A DNA stretch of 64,000 nucleotides, from positions 28,277,001 to 28,341,000 of the forward strand of contig NC_092673.1 of assembly GCF_964355755.1 (NCBI RefSeq), read 5' to 3'. This document shows, in pieces, positions 23,501 through 36,700 of the stretch. The notes under the pieces were generated by a model that worked only from the letters and a program-made list of their open reading frames with translations, made no database searches and had not been told where the DNA came from. Positions within the stretch are counted from its first letter, which is position 1. Every line of letters begins with the position of its first letter. The translations under genes were made by a program, and so were the position numbers. The stretch is from Antedon mediterranea. Lineage: Eukaryota; Echinodermata; Crinoidea; Comatulida; Antedonidae.

Positions 23501-24688
23501 AGATCTATACAGTAGTGAAATAACAAGAACAAATTTCAATCCGTTTTCATTATGCCACTGACTAGGTATAAGATAAGGTGCCAGTTTTGTACCCCAATGT
23601 GTGTGCTATTTTGTTGGTAACATCAACATTATCACAAGCAGTGCATTAATCTTTGCTTGTCGTGAATTTGTTTTTTATGCATCATTGATTTTATACATTG
23701 TGAGGGAGCGCTGTTTGTATAAAATTTTGTATATGGTGGTATGACTACACTACCACGGCATTAATGTGTATGATAGAAATAAATTGATAAAAACATTTTT
23801 CTTTTCAAGTTTATAATTATGAAATATGTACTATAAACAGTTGGAAGAACATTTTGCTGTCAAAAGAGCTAGGCCTACTCACATCACTCGTATATCAACA
23901 TACCTGGGGCTAAAATGCAGCCTGCTGACAGGGAGATGTCATCAATTGCAATGTCCCCCATAGGTCCATCTGCTGTCGCCCTGATAATAAACTATAAAAA
24001 CAACAAAGTCTTAAGCTCTGTCTACACTATCAAACTTATGTGACAAAAAAATGTGCCTATATATGGACATGATTATCTCATATCACTACCATATTTGAGG
24101 CCATCACACTTTTTTTTCAAAACTAGTTTGATAGTGTAGATAGAGCTTTATAGTAATGTACATGTACAGTTGACTCAACTCTAAAGCCTGTTTAGACCCC
24201 GCTTAAATCAGCGCCTGAAAACAGGGAGGTGGGAGGTGGTGGATATTTGGGTAGTTGTCAGAAAATCAATAAAAAGACAATTTGCACATATTTTTTCCAA
24301 GCTTTTAAAACTGCAGCCATTCGCAACCTTTGAAATCATACCTGGAAGTCTGTATTTATAGGTACATTATTATCTGCAGCAGATAACGAAGTATACCTCC
24401 AGAAATTTCTGGAGAATCTCTCTGTTTTAAATGTAGGAGATGCAGAAGTTCTTGTGGATGTTCCAATTTCTAGATGTTCTACATCTTGTCCTTCCATATG
24501 AAAATATAAGCGAAGCTGCAAAGGAAAAGTAACTTTTTAATTTGCATACTTTTTTCTGTTATTTTTATTAAAATTAGATCAACTGCAGTAACTCAACTCT
24601 CCCTATTTTCCTTTCTTCTTTTTTTAAAATCAAACAATCAGCAAGGGTTCGAGGCTCACTCGCTCCATTGTTTCTGGTGGTAGAACAA

Positions 24689-24722
<34 letters not shown>

Positions 24723-27700
24723 AGTGTACATCTAGCTCATGCGCACTTTAAAGAAGCTAGTAAATTTTTCAAGACAAGTAGGGGGTTACCCCGCTGTACT
24801 AGTACATCATAGCCACTGATCATAACTGTGACCTCTGGGAGACAAGTCTTTTACTGAAAAGGTTACCCAGTATAAATAAATAACAAATTCAAAAACAAAT
24901 TTAGAATACTAGAATATATCCCTAAAAAACAAGTTTCTAAAAATACAGTATCTGAATTGGATTTTGTTTATATTGCTGGATGATTCGTGTCTCATTCCTT
25001 TAAAATGAAATTATTTTAATATGCTAAATAAAATGGGTGAAATACTTACATCACACGAGTCACTATAGTACAACCACGGACTCACAAGGTCTGCATAGTC
25101 TCCATCATTTGTGTAAGAAGTCTCAAGATAGGCATATGAACCTTTAAAAAAATATAATTATTATTGAACATTTTTAATGAGGTCGACTCTAAACACTGAC
25201 AACCCTTTAAATACAAAAAAAGTATGTAAAAGCAACAAAAAATGTATTATTTTTATTTATTTATTTCTGTCTTTATTTTTTTATTTTATGTCTCCTATCA
25301 GATAGGTGGTAATCCCCTTGATACAGGGGCTATTTTGTGAACCAGTTCACCGGGGTATTTCCCTACTCTTCTCCAATAAACTGGGTTCTTTAAAGTGCAC
25401 ACAGGTTATAACTGTGTACACTGGACCTACGGTTTATAGTCCTTATCCGAGAAGACTTGTTCCTCCACCAGAACCCTTGCCGATATTGGCTCTTTAGGTA
25501 CGGTAAACGGCGCCCCTGCCTTAACCGCTCGGCCATTTGACTCTTGAGCACTTTTAGTGGATATCATATTTTTTTTGTCACATAAGTTTGATAGTGTAGA
25601 CAGAGTTTAAGACTTGTACAACATTTGATCTGTGTATGATGCACTACACAGTAAAATATGAAATCTCACCAAACTGGTTTTCAAGTGTATGGTCTACGGA
25701 TGGTCCTGTGCCCTGTGACGGTGTACCACCAGAATTCATAATCCATTCCAAGTCGTCTTCTACACTTTGTTTCCAATCACAAAAACCGTTTTCAAATGTG
25801 CAATAGCCAACATCTTAACAAAGAAGAATATATATTTATATTTTTATTTATTTATTTAACTTCTCACTAAGATGTACATTAGTGAAGGATGGGACCAACA
25901 AGTGGTAAACACCTCTAAAACGATACAGTCCAAATTGCACAATTAGTGTGACAGTGGCTGTGTGTGTGTGTGGACTACCCCCGGGTAACCCCCTACTTGT
26001 CTCGTAAGATGTACTAGGTCTTTTAAAGTGCACATGAGCTAGATGCGTACACTAGACCTACTGTACGATTTATAGTTAATATCCGAGAAGACTGGTTCTA
26101 CGACCAAAACTTAATTACGGTTCCACTGTCTTAATTAACCGTTCGGCCACTCACTCACTTCACAGAGCTTCGAACGACCAATGATAAAAATATGTCATTT
26201 TCATTCATTGATTGTTCAGGGATATTGTGACCTTTTACAAAAGTATACTACTGTATTGTTTGTATAGTGTATGTGATGTTGAGAAACACAAAATGTAACT
26301 TACGGTCTTCGCATAGTGTGGCATTCTCATCCGATGCATCAAAGCAATGATGAATATGATCACATATGTAATCATAATGAATACAAAGACCATCATCACA
26401 TGTAAATATTGGCCCTGTCAATTCACATTCATCCGAAGCTAATGAACATAGAATATAGTACTGTTTTAAACTTTTAATGATTCAATTAATGATAGTTATA
26501 GCATTTCACAATCAATTACTGTAATTTGTGTAAACACCCAGCTTTGAATAAACCCCACTCAACACCCCCCAGGTTGTAATGGTAACGACTCTGTATTTAA
26601 TTTTTTTCTTTTCTTTAGGCACATGTAGCCAACGATTACAAATAGTAATGATCTGCCCTATTAGATAGGTGGTAATCCCCCTGATTTATTCAAATAAATA
26701 TGGTATTTCCACTGCAGAAGTCAATTTTTTACATTGTATTGTGGGATGCTTTCTAAAGTCCTATTACTGTTTAGGTTTTGTGCCTGTGAGTTGTGTAACA
26801 ATAGTTACATTAGTAAATTGGTCAACTTATCTCAATTTCAAACATATTTCACTGTCATCTAAAGTAATTTATTTTTTTGTTTTTATTGTTATTGATATAA
26901 ATAACTTCTTATTACCTTATTGTTTTTAAGGGTCTCGGTTTAAAAGCTTTGATTATTTTTAGTTTCCTTTTCCATAACTTTTTGATGACATATTTGTACA
27001 CATCCTTAGTTTTATGGAATAAATTAATTAAAACCAAGCTTACCAATGATACATCCTGGAGTCAGAGATAAATCGTCCAATCCTAAATAACCATTTTCTG
27101 TAGTAGGGATAACAGCCTCAAAACACACATGGAAAGATTCAGAGGCATTGATACTAATGTCTTCATAGCCCCATTGGCTGTAAGAAGCAAACGTAGACGA
27201 GATTGTCCATAAATCCGATGGTGATGTTGTTCGTAGTATTAAACTAATTTCTCCTGCAGTCGCAATGTTTCGATAATAATAAAATCGGACCTTAAAAACA
27301 AGTATTTTTAAAATATTGACACAAAATAACTAATATTGGATGATGATACATAATGTAAAAAAAATCCTGACAAATCAACAATAAAAAAAACTTTTATTGA
27401 AAGAAATATTTATAGAACAGTACTAGAAAAAATACCCACCCTGTTTGTGGAGTATCAAAAATGTGTATAACAAACAAATGTATAAACCCTTTTCTTTCAT
27501 ATTATATAAATACTAGTTCTTAGCAATCAAAGTAGTGCCTGTTGTTTTAAGTTTGAAATGTGTGAACAATATCATAATTGCAAACAAAAAAAATTTAATA
27601 TTTTCTATGATAAAAAATCAAAGCCTGGATAGAATTTCAAATTGAACATAGAATATAGTAATGTTTTAAACTTTTAACCTTCAATTAATGATGATTAAAA

Positions 27701-30700
27701 TTCGTAAAACACAACTTACAGAGCAATCTATGGAGTTTGCTTCAAACTTTCTTTCGTAACAAAGTTGAGCTTTCTTCCCAACATTCGAAGAAGCATCAAG
27801 TAAAAGGAAGTAACCAGCTGTAAAAAAGTAATGTAAAATAAAATGTTAAAATTGTATTGTTTTCAAGAAAAATGAAGATTAATTAAATCAGACTTTGAAT
27901 AGATTATTTTGTTTGGAAAGTGGAAGTGGAAAATCGGCTTAAGTTAGGCCATCAATTTCAAGGAAGTTATAACATGAGGGTATAAATCAACAAGAAAAAG
28001 TTAGAGAGGGACTATTCCCGATTGGTTGAATAAATATTAAGAAACAATAAAATACTCATACTTGTCTGGTCATTGTGATCTGCAGATGGTCCAACGATGG
28101 ATGATTGACCATATGTTCTTGACCAATCAATTCCATTTGTAACTACATTTGCCCATTCACCAAAATCGGTTTGGAAGCTGTTTCTACCAGGATACATTTC
28201 TGGAAAAATATCAAAATAAAATTTAATCAATTAAATTAAATTTCATAGCATCAGTAGATGATGTTGAAGATGATGTTGACAACTATGATGATGTTGACAA
28301 CAATGATGATGATGTTGACAACAAGGATGATGATGTTGACAACAATGATGATGATGTTGACAACAATGATGATGATGTTGACAACAAGGATGATGATGTT
28401 GACAACAATGATGATGATGTTGACAACAATGATGATGATGTTGACAACAATGATGATGATGTTGACAACAATGATGATGATGTTGACAACAATGATGATG
28501 ATGTTGACAACTATGATGATGATGTTGACAACTATGATGATGATGTTGACAACTATGATGATGATGTTGACAACAAGGATGATGATGTTGACAACAATGA
28601 TGATGATGTTGACAACTATGATGATGATGTTGACAACTGTGATGATGTTGTTGACAACAATGATGATGATGTTGACAACTATGATGATGATATTGACAAC
28701 AATGATGATGATGATGTTGACAACAATGATGATGATGTTGACAACAATGATGATGATGTTGACAACAATGATGATGATGTTGACAACTATGATGATGATG
28801 TTGACAACAACTATGATGATGATGTTGACAACAATGATGATGATGTTGACAACTATGATGATGATGTTGACAACAATGATGATGATGTTGACAACTATGA
28901 TGATGATATTGACAACAATGATGATGATGATGTTGACAACTATGATGTTGACAACAACGATGATGATGATGTTGACAACAATGATGATGATGTTGACAAC
29001 AATGATGATGATGTTGACAACAAGGATGATGATGTTGACAACAATGATGATGATGTTGACAACAATGATGATGATGTTGACAACAATGATGATGATGTTG
29101 ACAACAATGATGACGATGTTGACAACAATGATGATGATGTTGACAACAATGATGATGATGTTGACAACAATGATGATGATGTTGACAACAATGATGATGA
29201 TGTTGACAACTATGATGATGATGATGTTGACAACAATGATGATGATGTTGACAACAATGATGATGTTGACAACTATGATGATGATGTTGACAACTATGAT
29301 GATGATGTTGACAACAATGATGATGATGTTGACAACAATGATGATGATGTTGACAACAATGATGATGATGTTGACAACTATGATGATGATGTTGACAACA
29401 ATGATGATGATGTTGACAACAATGATAATGATGTTGACAACAATGATGATGATGATGTTGACAACAATGATGATGATGTTGACAACAATGATGATGACAT
29501 TTTTTTAAATGATGACAATTATGATGAAAATAATAAATGATTACAAAGCCTTGAAAAAAACCAAACAGACTTACCACAAATTGACCGTTCTTCATCTGAA
29601 TTGTCACCACAATTATTTGCAAAATCACATTTTTCGCCCGAGGGGACGCAATGGATGTTGTCACAGGGAAAGGCATCATTACCGATGTCCTCACACCGGT
29701 CAATGATATCTAAAAATGTATTACAATCATCAGAAAATTAAAATTTTTTTACTAACTGTACGTGTAATAAAAATGGGCAAATGCTTGAAATAAATGGAAC
29801 AACAATAATGTTAGAGGCAGTCGGCCCGGCAACCTCAAGCCTCCTGCCATTTGGTACAGCACTTCAGTTCACCATTTTTAAACCCTGCAACATTTTCAAT
29901 TCCCATTGGGGTCAATACAAAAAAGGAAAACAGGTACTGTCTTCAAAATAACTAAATTTATGTTTAAATATTAGAGGACAGAGAGAAAAAGAAGAGAATA
30001 TAACGTACCACTACACTTTAAGTTGACAACAGTAGTAGCATCACAAATAGTGTTGATGACTCCCACTCCATCATTCCCACAATCCAACAGACTAGTCTCA
30101 TTTCCGAAACACTGAATGTTATCAATTATTGGGTCTTGATCATCAAAAACTAGGTACTCAGTTGGACTTGAATCAGCCTTTCGGTACCCCAGTTGAATAC
30201 AGGCTACAATTCCATCCGTTTCAAGGTCGAAATTACGATTGCAAATGGAGCGCCAGTTACCATTAATGTAGACGTCAATACGACCTTGGTTGGTGTATGA
30301 AGATTGTTGATGTTTGACAATCCGCAGGCTTCCATTCCCTGTACAAATTAAAACATTTATAATGATAATAATCAATTTTTAAAAGAACACAACTTTAGGT
30401 ATTTTCATTAAGGCTATTCTGGAGAAAAATATAAGTATATGATATGACGATAAAGTATGATAAGTATAAACAAAAGTATGTCTTAACTTCAATTAATTGA
30501 CATGACCTAACTTGACCTACGTCGTCATTAAAATATCTATCTCTATATTAATCTTTGTCAGACTGGGAAACCTTATCCTGTGGTGTGCCACAAGGTACTA
30601 AGCTTGGAGAAATTGTGTTCCGTGCCGCCATCAATGATGCTGTGAAAGAAGCAATCTGTGAAAAGTGGAAGTTCGTTGATGATCTTTCACTGGGCGAGGT

Positions 30701-33700
30701 AGTTAACTCTAATGCAACGTCTACACTACAACATGATGTTGATGATTTGGTCGAATGGGCAACCATGAACAAATTTCAATTGAACCCATCAAAATGCAAA
30801 CAACTTAAATTTTGTTTCATGAAGTCGCCACCCTATATGACACCTATCAACATAAATGGCTGTGAATTAGAAACAGTTAACTATGCAAAAATATTCGGTG
30901 TTTTCATCCAGGATGATTTAAAATTTGATGTCCAGGTTGACCATATCCTTAGTAATGGAGGAAGACGTCTACACATGCTTAGCCTTTTAAAACAGTTTGG
31001 GATTCCTTTTGAAGACCTTGCCCAAGTTTACACCACATATGTTAGACCAATTTTCGAGTATGCAATACCAGTATGGCACTCTAGTCTTACTGTTGCGCAG
31101 ACAAATGCCATAGAGTCCATGCAAAAACGTGCATGTAAGATAATTTTGGGTAAAGATTACCAAGACTACAACACTTCCCTTAACATTTTGAATATTAAAC
31201 GACTAGATGAACGCCGCGAAAATATATGTCGTAAATTTGCTACAGATTGTATTACATCTAATAAATTCAAGGATTGGTTTATTAGAAATCCTGAGCTTTC
31301 TGTTAGACTTAGGAAAAGAAAAGAATTTGTTGAGCCCCTATGTAAAACAAACCGATACTATAATAGCCCTAAGCTTTATCTTACACACCTCCTTAATGAG
31401 AGATAGATTTTAACTCAGTAAAACTAAAGACATTTTTGAAGACGTATAAATAAATTAAACATAATATGTGAATATGTACAAATAAATATAATACTACTGT
31501 AAATAACTTAATAACTCCATAATTTTCACATTTTCTAATTTTATCAAATTTCATAATCTTGTAAATAAATAATCAATTTCCATATTTCCCTTATTTAATT
31601 AAAATGTTTAAATTTGTAGATAAATTTTAGCTAAATTTGTATTTTTATGTATTTTTCTTGTGCAATATATTTGATTCCACTTTTATTTGTTCTTTGATTT
31701 CTATGTGAACTTTATATACTGTTTTATGCCTGTTTTAAATGTTTTTATATTTGTAAGTATCATGTAATTCAGCCATTGGCTGCGATTTTGATATGCAATA
31801 AAATGAAATGAAATGAAATGAAATTAATATTATACGCACCAAACTTTTCACATGTATTTGAAAATGAAATGTCATCAATTGCTATGTCGCCTGCGTAGCC
31901 TGAGCCACGCACAGCCTCGATAATAACCTTTAAAAAAAATTATGATGGTTTATTCATAACATTATTTTCATGAAGACTTTTGAACGTCCAACATGATGAT
32001 AAAGAGACCAGCCAACCATTTTAAACAAGTTATTAAACTCTTTTTGCACTATCTAATTTATGGAACCTTAGTCTTTTTATGCAATATTGGACGAGGGAAG
32101 AGATATTATACATTTTGGCATCTAAAGGCCAACCCAGACAGCGTCGTACGACGAGGCCCGACCAGTCGTCTCATCGGGAGGAGAGGATTAAACCTGTTTA
32201 AAGTTCTTCCGACGACCTAAAAACAACACCCGGCGCTATCACAATTCAATTAGCACCAACGAATCAAGACGTTTTGTCTGAGTTGACCCGTTAAATAGTT
32301 GATATAGTATGATGTATTGTGGAAGATATGTAGACATGCACTAATACAAAGATCAATAATTTGGAATTGACATGTTGGTTTATCATCATTACCCCATCAT
32401 GAAACGTGCAAGCTTTTCATTGCTATTAGTAAGGGCATGTGGTGCACTGTGTTGGACGTTCGACTACTGATCGTGAGATCGAAGTTCGAATCCAACTATC
32501 GCCGCATTGCTTGTATCCTTAGGCAAGATACTTTACTTACGTTTGCCTCTCTCCACCCAGGTGTTTAAATGGGAACCCGGTTAGATCAAGACACAACTTT
32601 GCGCTGATTACTAGCATTATGGGAGTATGTTTGCATATGTGTTTGATCCAAAAAAATTGACTGGAGTAATAATGTTCAGCGCTTAGAGGTTTCACAACAT
32701 TAGGCGGTATATAAATCCAGGATATTATTATATTAGCAATCAAATTAAATGCTTTACCTGGAATTTGTAAGTCACATTAAATATTAAGGTTTGTCCTATC
32801 CAAGATGATCCTTTAGTTCCGGCTATGCTCCAGATTTCACTTTCACTTTGATCACTAGCAACGACTACGTAAACGTGTAAAGACCCTATGTGTTGTCCAT
32901 ACATGTTGTAGTAGTACGTCATCTATAACAGAATATACTTTCTAGCATTAGTAGGCCTAAAGCATCTAGAAAATGACACAAAAGTCAGGAGGGGAAAAAA
33001 GCAAAAGGCTTCCTACTTTCTAAGAGTTTTGTGTGGTTAAGAATATCAGATAGTCTATATTGTTTTGACAACTCTTAAAGATGTATTTTCCCCCAAAAAC
33101 ATGAAAAATGAATATTAATAAAATCAGACTTTAAATAGGCAATTTTGCAGTTTTAATAAAGCTATTCACTTCTGTAAAAAAAAAACCAGAAAATAATTAT
33201 TTCACTTATAAAAAGCCAAACGAAATGGTTAATTTTAACCAAAAACCATTGTCTGATAGACAAGTTAAGTATTTTTTGCTTTAAATACATTTTTTTAGAT
33301 AATTTAAGAAAGTAGAATTCAAGAAAGTAAATTTGTCTCACTCTCAGAAAAGGAGTTGGAAGAAAAAAAATCATGCATGCATATGGTTTCGTTTTTGATT
33401 GGCTAGAATTAATTTGTAGTGGTGTCACACAGAGGTATGTTGTTATATGTACGAAATGAAATTATCAAATTTCTTACGGCACATGTAGAATCCAAAGGAT
33501 CTATAACAGGACTAATTATACGGGCGTTGGCATTAGGATCGACGTTAGTTGCTTCAATGTACAGATAGTGGCCAGATGATGAACCGTAAGTGTGGTCTCC
33601 ATATCGAGGACCAGTGTTTGATGAGGCAGTCTGTCCACTCTGCGGTGTCCAATTAAAATCATCTGCAGACATTTGTTGCCATTGACATAGTCGACTGTCT

Positions 33701-36700
33701 GCACTTTCAAAATTACAGGTCAGTGGTTTGGCAGTGCCTGAAAAAAGTGCGTTTATATTGTTAAAACTTCAGAAAGATAGTGGGTCAGGATTTTAAATAA
33801 TATCATGTTTGTGCCAACCTAACTAATGTCTCATATTATTTTTGTCAGTGATTCTCTTTCAGAGAACATGAAAAATAATATTCACATATACTATGTGGTA
33901 GTGCCAGTCTGTACCTACTGTAGGTGGTCCTACTACAGGCCTAGCCTACATTTGTTCATCTGTATGCTAAGTTCTATAGGCCTACTTCACTACATAAATA
34001 CTCTTACTTTTTAGCTAGACATAGTATAGTAAATGTGTTGTACTCACACTGTAAACATACAGACAGCAACCAACTAGCCTAACATAAACTAGGGTCTAGC
34101 TTAGTAAAAGGTAGGCCTAGCTAGGTAGGCATAGTTATACCCACCCAGCATGCAGGGCCTAGCTAATTCATCCACTTGCACAATTTCGGACTTTAGTCGC
34201 AATTTGATACAAATTGCATAACCATGGACTAAGTATAAATTATTAATTCATGCACTTTATTTCAACACAGAAAATAACACACGGAACGAGCTAGTCAAGT
34301 AGCCTAACACCACGCGCACAAACCACCACAACATTAACAACCACCAAAGATAGTTTGCGCACACACGCCCTTCCAGTTAATTCTGATTGGTTAGTAGTTC
34401 ATTACGATGACGTCAAAATTGTTGCTACGAAAACTATTTAAAAGAAAATTTGTGTTAAAAAATTACGTTCGTATATTAACTCCATTAATAGGCTCTGATA
34501 AATATATGAACGTATTTTAACCAATGATTTTCGTCGTAAAACAATTTTGTGGTGGCACAGGTAAAATCTCCGCCATGGTTGAAAAATGAAGACGATCATT
34601 GCAGTCACGAGCCGTAAGACATAAATCAACGGACAAAAGAACGGAAGAAGACACGGTAAAGGCCTAATTATGATTGGGCATAATTGTATGATAATTGTCG
34701 AAAATGAATAGCAAAGCAAATATAAGTTAAAAAGTTCTTATTTCTTCTTTGTTCTTATTGACGTAACAGTTTTAAAAATTATTGTCCCTCTGAAAAATAT
34801 TTTTTATTTCAAATTTGTTTTTGAATGTGTCATTTTATTGTCACATAATACTAGTTAGTTTACCGGAAAAAATGTAATTAAAAGCAAAAAATACTTCAAT
34901 TGTCTGTCAGACCATGGATAAAAGAATTAGAAGGATATGCATCGACGGCGACATCAAACGATTTTACAACGCGCTTGCCTATACTAAAGCACTGCTGCCA
35001 ATCAAACATTGAACTCCGTGTCTCTAACCGCGGCCCTCTGTAGAACGCTGCGAATCAACTGCTACATTTTTTTAGACCAAAACGTAACCATGTAGAAATC
35101 GTATGCGCAGTCTGAATGTTCTATTGACATGTCTGCGTCGATGATTAATTGACAACAAAAATGTATTGCTGACGGCTTACGACTGGTAATTTTAAGTAGT
35201 TGGTAATATTAATAAAATATGCAATTTTTATATTTGAATTATCATTATTTGCCTGCCATCTTCTGTAAAAATTGCGTTAATCTATAGAATATTAAATTAT
35301 GCATTTGACCATGTATGTTGTTAGCGTGTCCGGTGTCCACACATAGAACAATCGTGTTTTTAATATATGGCTAAGCAGTGGTTTCTTCATAAATCTCCTT
35401 AATTATCGATGTAATTATATTTAAATTTTAGTGCCTGGTGATTGGCTAGTGGTTATGTCATCCACATCACATCCAATCACCGGGCATAATTGAATGAAAA
35501 CAGCGATCCCTGATCCGGGATTGGCTGGCTATGTATAGTTGCGATACGTTACACCTAGCGGTCGTTTTGAAAAGTACACGCATGGCAAACTTAATCACGA
35601 ACAAACGAAGTACCTATTATTATTCACACAAGAAGTAAGACAACGGTGAGTATATAGATCATGATTACACGTTGTATCTACTGCACTTAATATTAACCAG
35701 GCCTACCTAGGCAGTATCAATGTCGGCAAATCATATGGTTTACTAGTAAGCCTAGAAGGCCAGGCCTAGTATCCTTGCTGATTTTGTAATTTTACATGTA
35801 GGCTGAGGGCTGAGACAACAAATAGTTATTGTCTCAGATGTAGGGCTACTACAGGTCATAAAATGCTCCTTTAATGTCATAAAAACATTAGCGTAGATCA
35901 ATCGCGGCAGAAACCTGTACTAATTATTACAATTATAGCATCTACAATTCTAAGCCAAACAATAATATAGTATTTTATCTGGTATATTGATGAAGTAAGC
36001 CTACACTAGGGTCTTCACAATAACGTACAATGTAATTTAATAACTGTTTTCAATAAACATTATACTCAGCAGTGGCGTGAGGCAGAGGCCAACAAGGTTA
36101 AATGTCGTTGCACATGTGCAGTAAACAATATATTAGGCACGCGACCGTTTCGTTGTTACCATGCGGTTAATTAAACTGTAACATTGTGACTCGCTAGCTC
36201 TGTCGGCGAGAGTCAAGGAACCCTTGATCTCACGTCGATGCATATCCTTCTATTCTTTAATCCATGGTCAGACAATGGTTTTTGAGTTATAATTAAACGT
36301 TTCTTTTCTCTTTTTATAATGTGAATTTTGTTACAGAAGTGAATAACTTTGATATGAAACAGACTCAATTTAGTTTATTTTATTGCTAAGGTCAAGTCTG
36401 GGGGTCAATTCATCACGCAAGTGTGAAGTATCATATTACAAACAAAAACTTTCATGGACTGTTTTGATAATAATTCAATGATTATCTGACAGCGAAATAC
36501 AGTATTGTCATGGGACTCATAAATACCAGAAATGCAGCTGGTACCTATAAATTATAGTCGAGTTTCCAGTTTAGCAAAAATGTCAAAGTGTAGTACTATA
36601 ACTGCTGCTTGATTTCATCTATTATAAAGGAGTCATCTCGTGTGACGTAGCGGGCTAGAACAGCAGCGTGAAAATCATATCCCGTAGTGAAACAAGATTT

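Larger units (their letters stand above)
23904..25813 (-). other. Receptor exons 11-14: third MAM domain
   Basis: Exons 25813-25670, 25141-25050, 24515-24342 and 23991-23904. Landmarks: CTFENGFCDWKQ at the start, GTGPSVDHTLENQFGSYAYL, LRLYFHMEGQDVEHLEIG, and MGDIAIDDISLSAGC at the end. Confidence 0.93.
31840..33737 (-). other. Receptor exons 2-4: first MAM domain
   Basis: Exons 33737-33478, 32922-32758 and 31927-31840. MAM hallmarks are CNFESADSRLCQWQQ at the start, the GHYLYIEA turn, MTYYYNMYGQHIGSLHVYV in the middle, and GYAGDIAIDDISFSNTC at the end. The domain probably mediates adhesion or ligand contact outside the cell. Confidence 0.9.

Noticed and set aside
23055-23561. Val/Gly/Leu-rich plus-strand frame that looks like membrane helices
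   Set aside because: It is antisense to the Thr-rich stalk exon; the hydrophobic pattern is the complement of Thr/Asn codons.
28243-29703. 486-codon His/Cys/Gln-rich frame and the opposite Met/Leu/Thr frame
   Set aside because: Both arise from the 21-bp minisatellite in receptor intron 6. The real LDLa exon at 29575-29709 uses another frame with proper splice sites.
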